Shown here: piece after piece, positions 23,101 through 33,036 of the stretch
Numbering within the stretch: position 1 is the first letter of the stretch
How the letters are laid out: every line of letters starts with the position of its first letter
Source: Paraspadella gotoi
Taxonomy: Eukaryota; Chaetognatha
DNA length: 64,000 nucleotides
NCBI GenBank assembly: GCA_051294375.1
Contig: CM119267.1
Location: 18,268,992 to 18,332,991, forward strand
Reading direction: 5' to 3'
Notes under the pieces: model-generated
Database searches by the model: none
Seen by the model: only the letters and a program-made list of their open reading frames with translations
Told to the model about the DNA's origin: nothing
Translations under genes and position numbers: made by a program

Positions 23101-23460
23101 CCATGGGAGAATATATCCTCGCAGGCCCATACTTGCTTCATGTAACCTAAGGTTGGTTTACGAACATATGTAAAAATGTGGCAACAAAGAAAGGAACTTC
23201 TTATGTGAGGTCGATAAAAATCACACTGACCCAAAGAGTCACGCTGCAGCTTTATGAAGTATAGGAGAGTTTCTATGGTGTAATGTTCCAAATTTCGAAG
23301 TTTAGGTCGATTCTGGGAGACCCCGGAATCGAGCGCTTAAAAAGGAAGAGCGATAACGTTTATAAAAGATTAGAAAGATTGGTCTTACTCCCCCCTCTCT
23401 CTCCCACTCCTATAAATACCGTCATCTCGCTTCGCCATGATGGCATAGCCGCCTCGGCCC
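14200..23460 (-). CDS. Multidomain protein: novel N-terminus, PRiA4b ORF3-like, MYND finger, LRR array, acidic linker, Tudor
   Basis: Proposed as one large gene. N-terminal exons (23.46-22.0 kb) are conserved-looking (HYTIETLLYFIKLQRDSLG, FTIDEHKVYWAEWIEVVVDG) but unrecognised; the start is not fixed. Next is a PRiA4b ORF3-like fold (about 21955-19650): ITLKLDDSRPAVWRRFRC, AIIGW, SEWDLRQGSYHF, VLDGARAAPP, then across a 1-kb intron LDPFNFNLKKINENL, the typical family ending. A MYND finger follows at once (CNVC, CTVC, NYCSKRC, H, C; 19620-19430). The same exon opens an LRR array running to about 17100 (NISHNSLYEFPDAL, LNVNSNRLAEIEDL, LWLDGNDLPRLPDSL). A Ser/Glu-rich linker with an RRKERR-type charged helix (16196-15410) leads to a Tudor region (15245-14200) with VLYLDFGVVAELPLDEV. 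Junctions checked keep phase. The weak point is 17.09-16.99 kb, where the LRR exon could also run into a stop at about 17062, leaving Tudor as a separate gene. Confidence 0.62.
16290..16700. repeat. AT-rich degenerate tandem repeat in an intron of the Tudor gene
   Basis: Variants of GATTGATGTAATAATAATT and GATGATAACCAAATGATTGATAC are repeated head to tail over about 400 bases. Both units share a GATNNGATNA core. It lies in the intron between the exon ending at about 16862 and the one starting at about 16196. It has minisatellite character and no coding potential. Confidence 0.75.
19877..19972 (-). repeat. About 95-bp dispersed repeat, inverted relative to 21636-21735
   Basis: The sequence from GATAGCTATTAGAAAAC through TCTATTTCCAGAAGACAACA is repeated in reverse complement near 21636-21735, with a short insertion in the second copy. 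The two copies bracket the MITE and two or three coding exons, so they are more likely two independent insertions than one element. Confidence 0.7.
20136..20763. mobile_element. Tc1/mariner-type MITE with 24-bp perfect terminal inverted repeats
   Basis: The element starts CAGTCCTGTGCAAAAAAAAG and ends with the exact reverse complement, with TA on each outer side, as expected for a TA target-site duplication. Length is 628 bp. The interior is AT-rich, with internal repeats of CTATAACTCTTGAATG-like text and no transposase reading frame. It lies in the intron that splits the PRiA4b ORF3-like domain of the large Tudor gene. Confidence 0.85.
21636..21735 (+). repeat. Second copy of the dispersed repeat seen at 19877-19972
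   Basis: Contains GTGTTGTCTTCTGGAAATAG and GGTTAGATTACTTTCTGTTC, the reverse complement of the copy at 19.9 kb with about 14 extra bases (near CAGTGTTGATTCTA). It lies in an intron within the PRiA4b ORF3-like region. Confidence 0.7.
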
Positions 23461-23961
23461 ACCGTCGGAGAGAATCGAGAGGAGTCGACGCCCCCGTGAC
23501 GACTTCACTTGTTGTTCGATTCAAATTAATCTTATAAAATTGAAAACGTAAATTCTATATTGTTAATTAAATAATAATTTAATAATTTCACTTGAAAAAG
23601 AACGGAAAGGAACCATGAACTGGCTCCAAAAGCGATACCTAAACACGTTTCAATTCAACACGAACAAAATAGACAAAATTTTCGACTAGAAGTAGAAGTA
23701 TGAATATTTGGCACTAGGTCTGTCCTTTTCCATTGCCAAAAATGAATAAAAGACAGAACCTGTTCACTGTTCAGTGTTCACAGCACCGAATATTCGATGT
23801 CAATTCTCCGTAAGAAAAAGCGCACTCGATTAATTATAAGAAGGAAACGTTCAATAATTTAAAAAAATTAGGAAATAAAATAACGTTAGGCCAATTTAGC
23901 GTAATTTTGCGCAATAAAGTCTTTAATCCGTCGCCGCAAAACTAGGACCGCTTTCAGTTCC
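23461..23961. other. Intergenic, no gene seen
   Basis: Between the apparent 5' end of the large Tudor gene and the stop of BNIP1/SEC20. AT-rich with no recognised motif; it may contain a 5' non-coding exon of the Tudor gene, whose true start I could not fix. Confidence 0.45.
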
Positions 23962-25045
23962 TCAATCGGGCGCAACAAATTCTGCCGCCGGCCACAATCG
24001 TTTCTTGACGATGTAGACGACAGTCGCGTAGAAAAAGACAAGGGCGAGAAAGATTAGGAGGTGGTCGGTGAGTTGGCGTCGTTCGAACTTGGTCAAAAGT
24101 TTTTTGGAGGCATTGATGTGAGCGTCCACGCTCTTCACCTCCTCTTGCGACTCTTGCAGCGTCTTTGAACTGGAGATGAGGTTTTCTACGGCGGCGCTTG
24201 AGTGCTCCACCTATAGAGATAGAAGCAGAAAAACTAAAAACTAACGGTCTAGTAAAATAAAAAAATTCGCGGAGGATAAGCTGTATGAAAACAAGCACGT
24301 TCAGTCGTGCGCAACGTAAAAAAGCACTTTATATAAATTTATCAAGTTTAAAATCTTAATCTCCCACGCCGAGGCGGGAAGGCGATGCGTTTGGTCATCC
24401 TATAACACCATCGAGTCACCTGCACCGTGAGTTTCCGGCTGAGTTCCATCATGCTATCGGTGACGTCTGACACCGAGTTGACGAGCCTCTCCTTATCGAC
24501 GGTTTTTTTCTTGGAACCATCCCCGGCGCTGCGGTGACGAGGCCCGTCGTCGGAGGCCGTGCCGGGGGAGATTAGTCCTCCACGATCCAAGTGTTCGATG
24601 CGAAGTTGGCATTGGAGGTTAGCGCGGCGCAGGCTGGATATGGTTCCCTGCGGATTGGCAATAGATACAATAAGACCGATCATTTTCATTCATTTTTCTA
24701 TCACCTACTTCCAACTGACTCCGTTGCGAATCCACCTCTCGCAAAATTTCCTTCTTGTCGTCTTCCCTGTCTCTCTCTGCGATCGATAAAACGAAAAACT
24801 CGAGTTGGAATCGATTTAATCTTAAAGGGGCGCATGGACGCCATCGATTCACCTTTGGCGAACGTTTCCAACTCTTCCAACGTCCTTTTAATTTCCTGAA
24901 TGTTTTTTCTCGCGTCCGTGTTGATGAGCTGCAGCGAGGAGAGCGGCCCCTCGCAGGCGTTGATGTCCTGGATGGACGCTTTGACACTGAGTTCGAGGCG
25001 AACTACCTCCTCTAACGATTTGGTCACGAACGCCAACGTCGCCAT
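23962..25045 (-). CDS. BNIP1: SEC20 / BNIP1, ER SNARE
   Basis: Four exons, 25045-24853, 24776-24709, 24647-24420 and 24210-23962, give 245 residues with balanced phases. This is a Qb-SNARE of the ER that serves retrograde Golgi-to-ER transport, with NAG/RINT1/ZW10 partners. Family features: N-terminal VKASIQDINACEGPLSSL, a middle RRANLQCQLRIEHL, a SNARE-like coiled coil (SSKTLQESQEEVKSVD, INASKKLLTKFERRQLTD) and a C-terminal anchor LLIFLALVFFYATVVYIVKK followed by a short lumenal tail ending EFVAPD. Length fits the family (human about 228). The tail lacks a plain KDEL-like ending. Confidence 0.93.
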
Positions 25046-26093
25046 CTTTAATCTCGCGATGTCGCGTCTTTACTTTATATGAATTTTTTTGTTCTAACTG
25101 CGCCTGTCGGGTTTAATCAAAATGGCCTCGAAGAGAAAATTACAGCTTCCCACTGCAAAATAAAGAACGATAAAAATTCACTGGATATAGCAACAACGCT
25201 TAGTTTCAAAATGAGACCGAGGCAAACTAAAATGGAGAGTGAGAGTAAGAGCGCAGAAAAAATATATTTTATAACACTGTTTGGTAACTACCGTAAACTA
25301 CAAAGAAAATTACTAAAAAAATAGTAAAACGCGAATTCAAAAGATTGTTCGGATATTTTTATTGATAAAAGATATGACTGTAAAATTGAACCATTTCCTG
25401 ACAAAGCGAGAACCAAAAGTTCAATACATTAACAAATATTTGTTAACATCGTCCCAAAGATTGTAATTAAAAGAGATTCACGGAATGCTGTTTTAGCGGA
25501 CAGCCTAGGTATATTAATACATTTTTAAGTCACAATAAATCTCAGTAAAACATTCATAAACTTCATTAATTTTAATTAAAATCATGCGAAGACAAGCGCA
25601 ATGCATCCACTGAGCTGGAGCAATATTCATTAAATCAACTCTCTCTTCAAATACAGAATTTCTTAAATCGGTTAAATCCAGTTTTAATAGTTACCATGCT
25701 AAGTAAAGATATCCTCTTCCAGAATAGTCGCCACTGTTTCTCAGCGCAATCATGCATTAACTTCGCTTCCAACTACTTTTTTAATGAACATCCCACGAAG
25801 ACAAAAAAAATATCTTTATCTGGAAAAATTCATCACTTTAAAGCATGTCTAAAGATTCCCTTAAAATATATCCTGAAATAATCAAGGTCTAGCTTAACTG
25901 CAAGTGTAAGTGTAAGGCGTTTACTTTTCAATAAAGCTACGACCAGATCACAAATCAATTAAGGCTTAAGCATAACACCACGTTGACAAGGTGTAAAGGA
26001 TCATAACTCACAACATCAACTTAACAATAACTATACATTTTGCTGAATTTATTATATAAAATCGTATAACTCAAGGTCACTTCAACTTAACCA
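25046..26093. other. Intergenic, AT-rich, no gene seen
   Basis: Between the start of BNIP1 and the stop of the SLC5 gene. Short plus-strand ORFs (25079-25324, 25696-25881) have low-complexity, AT-driven composition and no motif. I see no repeat family shared with the rest of the window. Confidence 0.5.
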
Positions 26094-29000
26094 CTACCAA
26101 GTCCCTATCAACTGTAGCTGAGGCACAGAGAAGAAAACGAACATGAATATCCCGATAAGTACAATAAGGCAGACGTTGACAGTCAAGAACAGCTTGGCCC
26201 GGGAATCTTGCTGCAGACTGGAGATCTTGATCAATCTCTCTTCCTGCTGCGCCAGATATTCCGCGTCCAAAGCGTCCAGACCACAGTACCATGACGCCAA
26301 CCGACGCAGTGAATTCGTCATGAAGTGGACAAACTGGTAAGGCAGCGACGGCGAATCGTGACGGCGATTTTCACTTACGTCTCCATTGCGCGGCGGCAGA
26401 GGGCCAGGTAAAGAAGAAGCCTCGCCTGACTTCGTTAGCCCGTTCTCGACTCGTTTTGTATTATCATCTTCTTCGCCCATCGTTATCATAGAAGTGCCGA
26501 CGTATTCGGGGCACTCGTCGTCGCGCATCGTCTCTAAGTTTTCGTTTTCGTCTTCGCGCTTGCGTGTGTCGTGACGGGTCCAGAAAGTTGTCCTGGTTAG
26601 AGGACAGTCGTTAAACGAATAACTTATATTTCCATTCGGACACTATTCTCTTTTCTCACCGAATGAGCCTGGCTTCGGAGGGTGGATCAGTCAAATACGA
26701 GACTCCGATGGCCGTCAGCGTCGTGGTCCAGAAAAGAAAGACGGCAAAGTACATGTAATGGAAATTAGCGGTGATGACGGGGCGCGGGTCCGGATCCCCG
26801 CAGGGTGGCGCCGGATAAACGAAATCCAACACCATACGGGGAATAGAAACAACCATTCCTGCCATCAGGCCGTAAAAAGCACCCTGAAAAGAAAGCCAAT
26901 CCAAGCATATATTATGATATATGTAGTATATTCTATTTTGTATTGCTTTAGAGTTTAGAGAGCAAGTAAATTGTTTTACAATGGCCAATGGTTTAAGGCT
27001 ATCACTCCCATATAAAAAATAATCTAAAATCTTATTTATAAAGATTTTTAGGCTCAAGCTATTTTTATGGTTTTTATTCTTGAAAATTAAAATAAATTAA
27101 AATTAAAATATATTTTGAAAGTTACAATCCGATTTCTTACCCTTTCGTTGATTCTGGGCCACAAGATGGCAAGAAGATAAACGGCGGCGATGGGGGGAGC
27201 CAAATAAGCGGCGATCGATTGTATGTAGAGGTACAGTTGTCCGCCCTGCATAGTCTCGATGACTGGGATCCACACGACGCTGATGACGATCATGAAGACG
27301 ACGAAGAGTCGACCGACGATCATTAACTCGCGGACAGAAACCGACTGACAGAAAACGCTAAAGAACTTCATTTGTCTCAAAAGCGACCAAATGCTCAAAT
27401 GCTTCATTGAAGCGAAAAATATCTCATGCATAATTTTGTATTCACCTTCCTGATCTTTCCGTAAATATCGATGGTGAACAATGTCGATGCGGAATTAAAA
27501 ATGGAGGTGAGGTCGCTCATGAGAGCCGCCAACATTACCGCCATCATAACTCCCTTGAGTCCCGTTGGCATGAGGCGCAGAACCAAGTACGGGTAAGCCA
27601 TGTTGGTGCATCCCGTTGGGGAGCCGCAAACTTGTTCGCAGGTATCAGGATCGGCACACGCGATATCTTCGGTAAACAGGATTCTGGCGATCATCCCCGG
27701 CAAAACCATGATGAAAAAAGGCAAGATTTTAAGATAGCCAGCAAAGATTGTGGCCCCCTGAGCGTGCGAGAGTGACTTGGCCGCCAGAGTTCGTTGCACC
27801 ATCATCTGTGAAAAAAATATGGGCCAAATTGCGAAACCAGTAACAAGCAAGAGGCGTTGAAACAAGTACTTGACGTAGAGGCGAACCTGATCGGAACACC
27901 AATACCAAATCGACGCCGGAGTTTGACCAATGAGAAAACCCAACCACGGCATTTCTTGGTCGGTGACTTCGCGGAGCATCTTGTCATAATTCTGGGAAGA
28001 GCAGATTTCGTTGAATGAAAATATTATTCTTACGTAAGAATAAAGACGGCGGTAAGTACCTCCGGAGGTTGAGCGCATTTCGATGGCACCGTCGAATTTA
28101 ACGGGATTGTCGCGATGGCCTCGCCGTACTTTATCAACATTTTTTCGTAGCCGCCGACTTCTTTGAAGGAAATCACCGTCAGGAAGACGGAGCCGATTAT
28201 CATGATGAATGTTTGAAGGGTATCTGTGGGTAAAAAAAAGTGGTCACCGGAAATAATTAACCAAATCATCGAATAACTCCCTAAGTGGAAGAGGCACATC
28301 TAGGAGCTAACCAGTGTATATAACCGCGGCAAGTCCCCCGGTTACGGTACAAATCGCCGTGCAAAAGAGGAGAAAAAAGATCGAGAGATAGAGATTCCAT
28401 CCAAGAGCGAGCCGGATGAACAACGCCCCCGCGTAGAGATTAACGCTGATCTTGGTAAAGATATAGAGAACGAGAGAAAGAAAAGCCAGGTAGATTCGGA
28501 TCCGGTCCCCGCCGAAACGCTTTCGCATGTATTGAGGAAGGGTGCTGACTCCCGAGGCTATGAAGACGGGAAGGAAGAGCCAGCCGAGAAGCTGTGGGCA
28601 GAGCGGGTGAAAAAATTTATTTTAAAAACGGATATAAACTTCATAAATATTTTAAATAAACTTCATAAATATTCTCAATAAACTTCATAAATATTTTAAA
28701 TAAACTTCATAAATATTTTCAATAAACTTCATAAATATTTTCAATAAACTTCATAAATATTTTCAATAAACTTCATAAATATTTTCAATAAACTTGTGAA
28801 GGAATGATCATAAACGTTATTCTCGCGTTGTCTACCTGAAGAAGTAGAATGGCATTGACTTCGAAGGCTCCAACACCAAGGCCAGCGGCTGCCCCGGAGC
28901 CTTAAAAAGAAAAGGTTTTCATGTAGGATCAATTCTAAGTAAAGTCCAATTTTCATTTTTAGTTGACCCACGAGTTCAAGTCAAGTTAAATCGAGTCTCT

Positions 29001-31250
29001 TTTCGCTCAAATAATCGCTGGGTCCAATTGTTCAATTTATCGTCGGTCGGTCTTACTTAGATTTTAATCGCTCATAATTCGGGTATTCAGTCGGTTGAGC
29101 ACGGGACTCTTAATCCCGGGGTCGTGGGTTCGAGCCCCACATTGGGCGCCACTCTATCTGGATGGGTGGTATCTCGGGGCTAACTAACGGAGTCGTAAAG
29201 AAGAAGGCAAAAATGAGGGAGAATATATGTACTATTGAAAAGGCAAAAAAAGACATCAAAAAAGAAATGGAGGGAAAAATCGGAGGAGTAGAGAGGTAGA
29301 GAGAGGAGAGAAATAGAAGTCGAAGGAGAAGTGAGAACTGGGTGAGCCTCGAGCCCTGGGTGCTGGGAGGAGGAAGAATGCGTGGCTGACGAGACACGAG
29401 ACTCGCGCTCGGGCTGGTTTGGTCGTTGGCGTCATTTAATACTTAGGAGAAATATTATGATATGGGTGGAAGGGGTAAGACTCGTATAAAACCTTCCAAT
29501 GTATAAATCGTAACAAGTGAAAAATATACGCTGTTGGTTAAAAAACAAGTTTGAGCAAACAATGTCGGATCTGCCCACGATCTTTAGCGGTAATTAATTA
29601 AATATTTAATTAATTCAGGTTAATTAATTAATTAAGCAATTATTAATTAATTTGATCCAAAATATTTGTTTTTAGGACTTTATACACTAACCACGACAAA
29701 AGCAATGACGACGACGACAATAATTCCGATAACGATTGACTTGATTGATTGATTAATTAATAGATAAATTGATAGATTAATTAATAAATAGATAAATAAA
29801 TTTATTGATTGAATAATTGATTAATTGACTCATTAATTATTGATTAATTAATTGACTAATTGATTAATTAACTGATTATTTGATTAATTAATACATCTTG
29901 CATTTACATTTAATATAAAAAGAAAAAAGCATAATCAATTAAAGAAATAGGTTTTTTTCCATTTAAACTCATTTCCACAAAAACGATTCTATAGAAACTT
30001 AATTTCTAGCTTAATCACACACTTTCCTACCCACATACAAAATTTCAAGTAAATCGCCTCATTCACTAATTAATAATTGGCGTTCAAATAGTGAAAAAAA
30101 TTTTTTTTATTTTTTCCATTTAAACTCATTTCCACTTGGACGATTCCATCAAAACTTCATATCCAGCTCAATCACACAGTTTCCTACCAACACACAAAAT
30201 TTCACTCCAATCCAACCATCCAATTACGAGTAATTGGAGTTTTTTGCTAAGGTGGGACGGACAGACGGACATTATTTTGGCATAATTTATCATAATTCGA
30301 GGTTCTGATATGATTTAAGTGAATGCCCGACAAGATTTGGGGGGGGAGACCGACAAAGTGAATTATAGAATCGGAATCTGCTGATAAGCAGATCCGCCTA
30401 AAAAAATTCAATAAATGTAGGACAAACTCTCGTTGTAATTCGTTACTCTTGATTTCCTTTTGTTAAAGTGTTTAAAAATACAAAAAATCAATATTTGTTT
30501 ACAAACGTTACCCTTCATTATTACTTCATTGTTCTGTTTAATTAATATTTAATTTCATACAGATTGTATTTGTATTGATTAGCCATCGTCATCGTCGTTT
30601 CTAAAGTTTGAAAGGAATCCTGACTCAATACTTCTTACTCAGAGTCCACAATTTAGCCCAAAACATATTTCGTAACAAACAAACCTGCAAGACCGATAAA
30701 GTGCTCGCTGCCAATGTTTGAAGCGAATAAGGAGGCGCCGACAGGAAGCCACCACATGAATCGTCCCGCCAAAAAGTAACTGTTGTCAATAAAATTCGTA
30801 TTAATTTAATAGTCAAAACATTATGATAAACAAAAGGGAACCAAAAGATTGACGTTCGATTTTTGCTATTTCTTCCAAAATATCGCAAAGACAAAAAGCT
30901 GTCCGGCATTTAACATAATCTCTAAGCATTATTGGTGACAAGAACTCCTACTGCCAAATAGAGAAGTTCGATCAACGAAAAATCGACCCCAATCTAACAC
31001 AATTTGTTTGAGGCGTGACGTCACCAAAAAATAAACTCCCGCCTCCCCGTCTACTCTCCGCTCACCCACTGACGGTTCCTCGATTTCTCCGAAATAAAGC
31101 AGCGAAGCCTGCGCTCAGAACGAGGATGAAATAAAACGTGATTGCGACGTAGTCCCATGTTTCGAGCGCGCCTCGGTCAGTCAGTCTTTCTTTGGCATCC
31201 ATCGCGATTTTGGCAGAACCAAAACTTTTTTGTATTGTAGATTCTTTCAT
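26094..31250 (-). CDS. SLC5A9: Sodium/sugar cotransporter, SLC5 family (SGLT; SLC5A9/SLC5A1-like)
   Basis: Plasma-membrane Na+-coupled solute symporter of about 14 helices. Exons run from 31250 (ATG, preceded by a short hydrophilic N-terminus) to 26094. Landmarks in order: [38 protein letters not shown] then [57 protein letters not shown] then [50 protein letters not shown](M)[15 protein letters not shown], and [20 protein letters not shown], where the Q aligns with the sugar-binding Gln457 of SGLT1. The last helix ([20 protein letters not shown]) is at the extreme C-terminus after a long acidic loop. The intron at about 28.9-30.65 kb carries a tRNA-Lys-like relic and dispersed repeats. Sugar specificity cannot be read from sequence alone. 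Confidence 0.92.
28634..28796. repeat. 22-bp tandem repeat, about 7.5 copies, in an SLC5 intron
   Basis: The unit AATAAACTTCATAAATATTTTC, with small variants (TTTTA, TTCTC), is repeated head to tail. It lies between two coding exons and is purely intronic. Confidence 0.9.
29072..29150 (+). pseudogene. tRNA-Lys(CTT)-like relic
   Basis: The anticodon arm (CGGGACTCTTAATCCCG), variable loop and T arm (GTGGGTTCGAGCCCCAC) followed by ATTGGGC match a tRNA-Lys with anticodon CTT. The 5' half fails: the seven bases before the D arm do not pair with ATTGGGC, where GCCCAAT is expected. It is therefore a degraded tRNA or the head of a tRNA-derived SINE, not a functional gene. It lies in an SLC5 intron on the opposite strand. 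Confidence 0.5.
29740..29910. repeat. TTAATTAATTGATTGATT-type low-complexity tract
   Basis: Short AT-rich direct repeats of TTGATTGATTAATTAAT and TTAATTGACTAATTGATT in the SLC5 intron. The same kind of tract borders related dispersed repeats at about 54.38-54.42 kb and 55.10-55.13 kb. Confidence 0.7.
29940..30405 (+). repeat. Dispersed repeat family, two units plus a palindromic end
   Basis: Two related units (about 29948-30085 and 30110-30260) share CATTTAAACTCATTTCCAC, ATCACACA-TTTCCTAC and a short AT-rich ending. They are followed by AGTGAATTATAGAATCGG and CTGCTGATAAGCAG. The same text is found in reverse complement at about 54093-54300 and 55140-55295. It is a mobile or satellite-like family of unknown class, located in an SLC5 intron. 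Confidence 0.65.
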
Positions 31251-33036
31251 CGCAAAGAGAGATTATTACACTGGTCTGTGGCCAGTTAAGAATAAAAAGA
31301 GATCGTTTCCTTTCAGGCTTTTTATAAGGAGATTCGACTGGGCGGAATAGGCGTCTCGGTGATTAAGTGCGTCGTTTTTTTTAATAGCGTTTTTTTTTAA
31401 TGGCGTTTTTTTCTTTTCGAGTTTAAGTTCGTCGATGGCAGTGAGATTAGTGAGAAAGCAGGTGAAAGATGCATGCTCTTAACGGTTTGACGTTTTTCAG
31501 CTGAAATTCCTTGGAGTGTTTCCTTCAGTATGCACAGTATGTTTGACAGAAACCTACATTCATTTGTGGTTGATCCAGAGGTCTAATCAATAAGAAAAGA
31601 AAAGAAGAGATCGAAAATAATGTTTAAAACAGATCTTTCATACAAAACTTATTTGAGAAATCAATGAATATCATAATTGAATCAAGGAAAGTTAAATGAC
31701 CTGCTATGTTATTATATTGTAAGAGTGATGGAGGTCTTAAACCATCAAAGCCTATCCAAAGTCGGGCAAGATAGCTTGGTTATTAAATGAATGAATTGGT
31801 TGCACCAATTTCATGAAATAAAAAATATTATTTTTAAATATAAAAAATAAAACTGTCAAAAATTGGTCAAGGCCCGACATGGAATTCTCTTAGCTTCTGG
31901 AAACCTAATTATTAATATAGGTCATTCTCGAAACTATCATAATGACATTCTGCCATTCTCAATTAGTTTGAAAATGAATCGTGAATGAAGGCAGTTTACA
32001 GATCATGTTATTATAAATAAAAATTCAATTATGAAAAATAATGTACCCGCAATTATGTCTCAAAGAATTTTTTTTTTTTTAAACAGAACAACAAATGGAA
32101 AAATAATTAGGTTCGTAGTTTCTTCGCCTTCGGGGGACGAGATTTGATGACCATTAAACAAGAGCCTCCAAACTCCCCGCCAACTTAACTCTTGGGGAAA
32201 ATAATTAGATTATCAAAGCAGCAGGATTTTCGTAATCGAATATTTGAGAATCGCGATAGCAAATGACTCCTCCTTCCAAAAGTTTGGTTTAACTTAATTC
32301 ACCTTTTCTAGAGGCGTTTGTTTAAAAAGATTTCCAGAGATATTCTTTCTTTTAAACCCCCTCTGGAGCGTGGCAATTCCCTGACATACATCGGTCCACG
32401 GTCAACTTTTTGTCTGATAAAACTTATAGAACCAATTTTTTTTCTTAAAATCTCATTTGGCATTTTTCTTACTATTAGTCCAGGGAATTTAACGAATTTT
32501 AAGAAATTAACCTCTTCACATTAATAATTCTAAGTATTTTTTTTTTAAATTATCAATGGTGATTTCTCATACATAAAATCTATCTATCTTTTGTTAGGAT
32601 GTCGTGATTCACACAGCAAAACGATATTATGTAGGCTTCAAGTACTACATTAAAATAGTAAGTGTTACGCAAAAAACTTAGGGTAATTGTACTCATTATT
32701 TCGATCATCCTCGATATAATAATTAAACTGTTCTTTTTCGATCAATTATATTTTAGACTTAATTTAAAATTACAACTTTCGTACGCAGTAAAATACTGTA
32801 TTATTTCTTAAGTCAAAAAAAGAAAAAAACAAAGCGTTAAATTAAATCAAATGTAAAAAACAGAGGCTCTGCTATGGTCAAAAAAGACCCATGTATTGAA
32901 GGAACAAATGTAATCAAAAAGAATGACAACGATTTTTTTAACCAAAGTTTATGATCCGTGTAATTTTTGATAAATAAAATATGAAAAAGCGTCAAAAAAC
33001 AAGACGTATAACAAACGAAATGAGATATACTAAATA
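31251..33036. other. Intergenic region with one copy of a dispersed repeat
   Basis: This lies between the SLC5 start and the stop of the Tudor-CCCH gene. Apart from the repeat at about 31690-31845 (entered separately) I see only AT-rich unique sequence and T tracts. The SLC5 promoter should lie just above 31250; no clear TATA box was identified. Confidence 0.5.
31690..31845 (+). repeat. Diverged copy of the repeat at 51857-52075 and 57457-57672
   Basis: Shares GACCTGCTATGT-ATTAT, TGTAAGAGTGATGGAGG, CTTAAACCA-CAAAGCCT and the tail ATTGGTTG-ACCAATTTCAT with the two copies flanking the ARHGAP intron block, but is truncated at the 5' side and more diverged. Confidence 0.75.
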
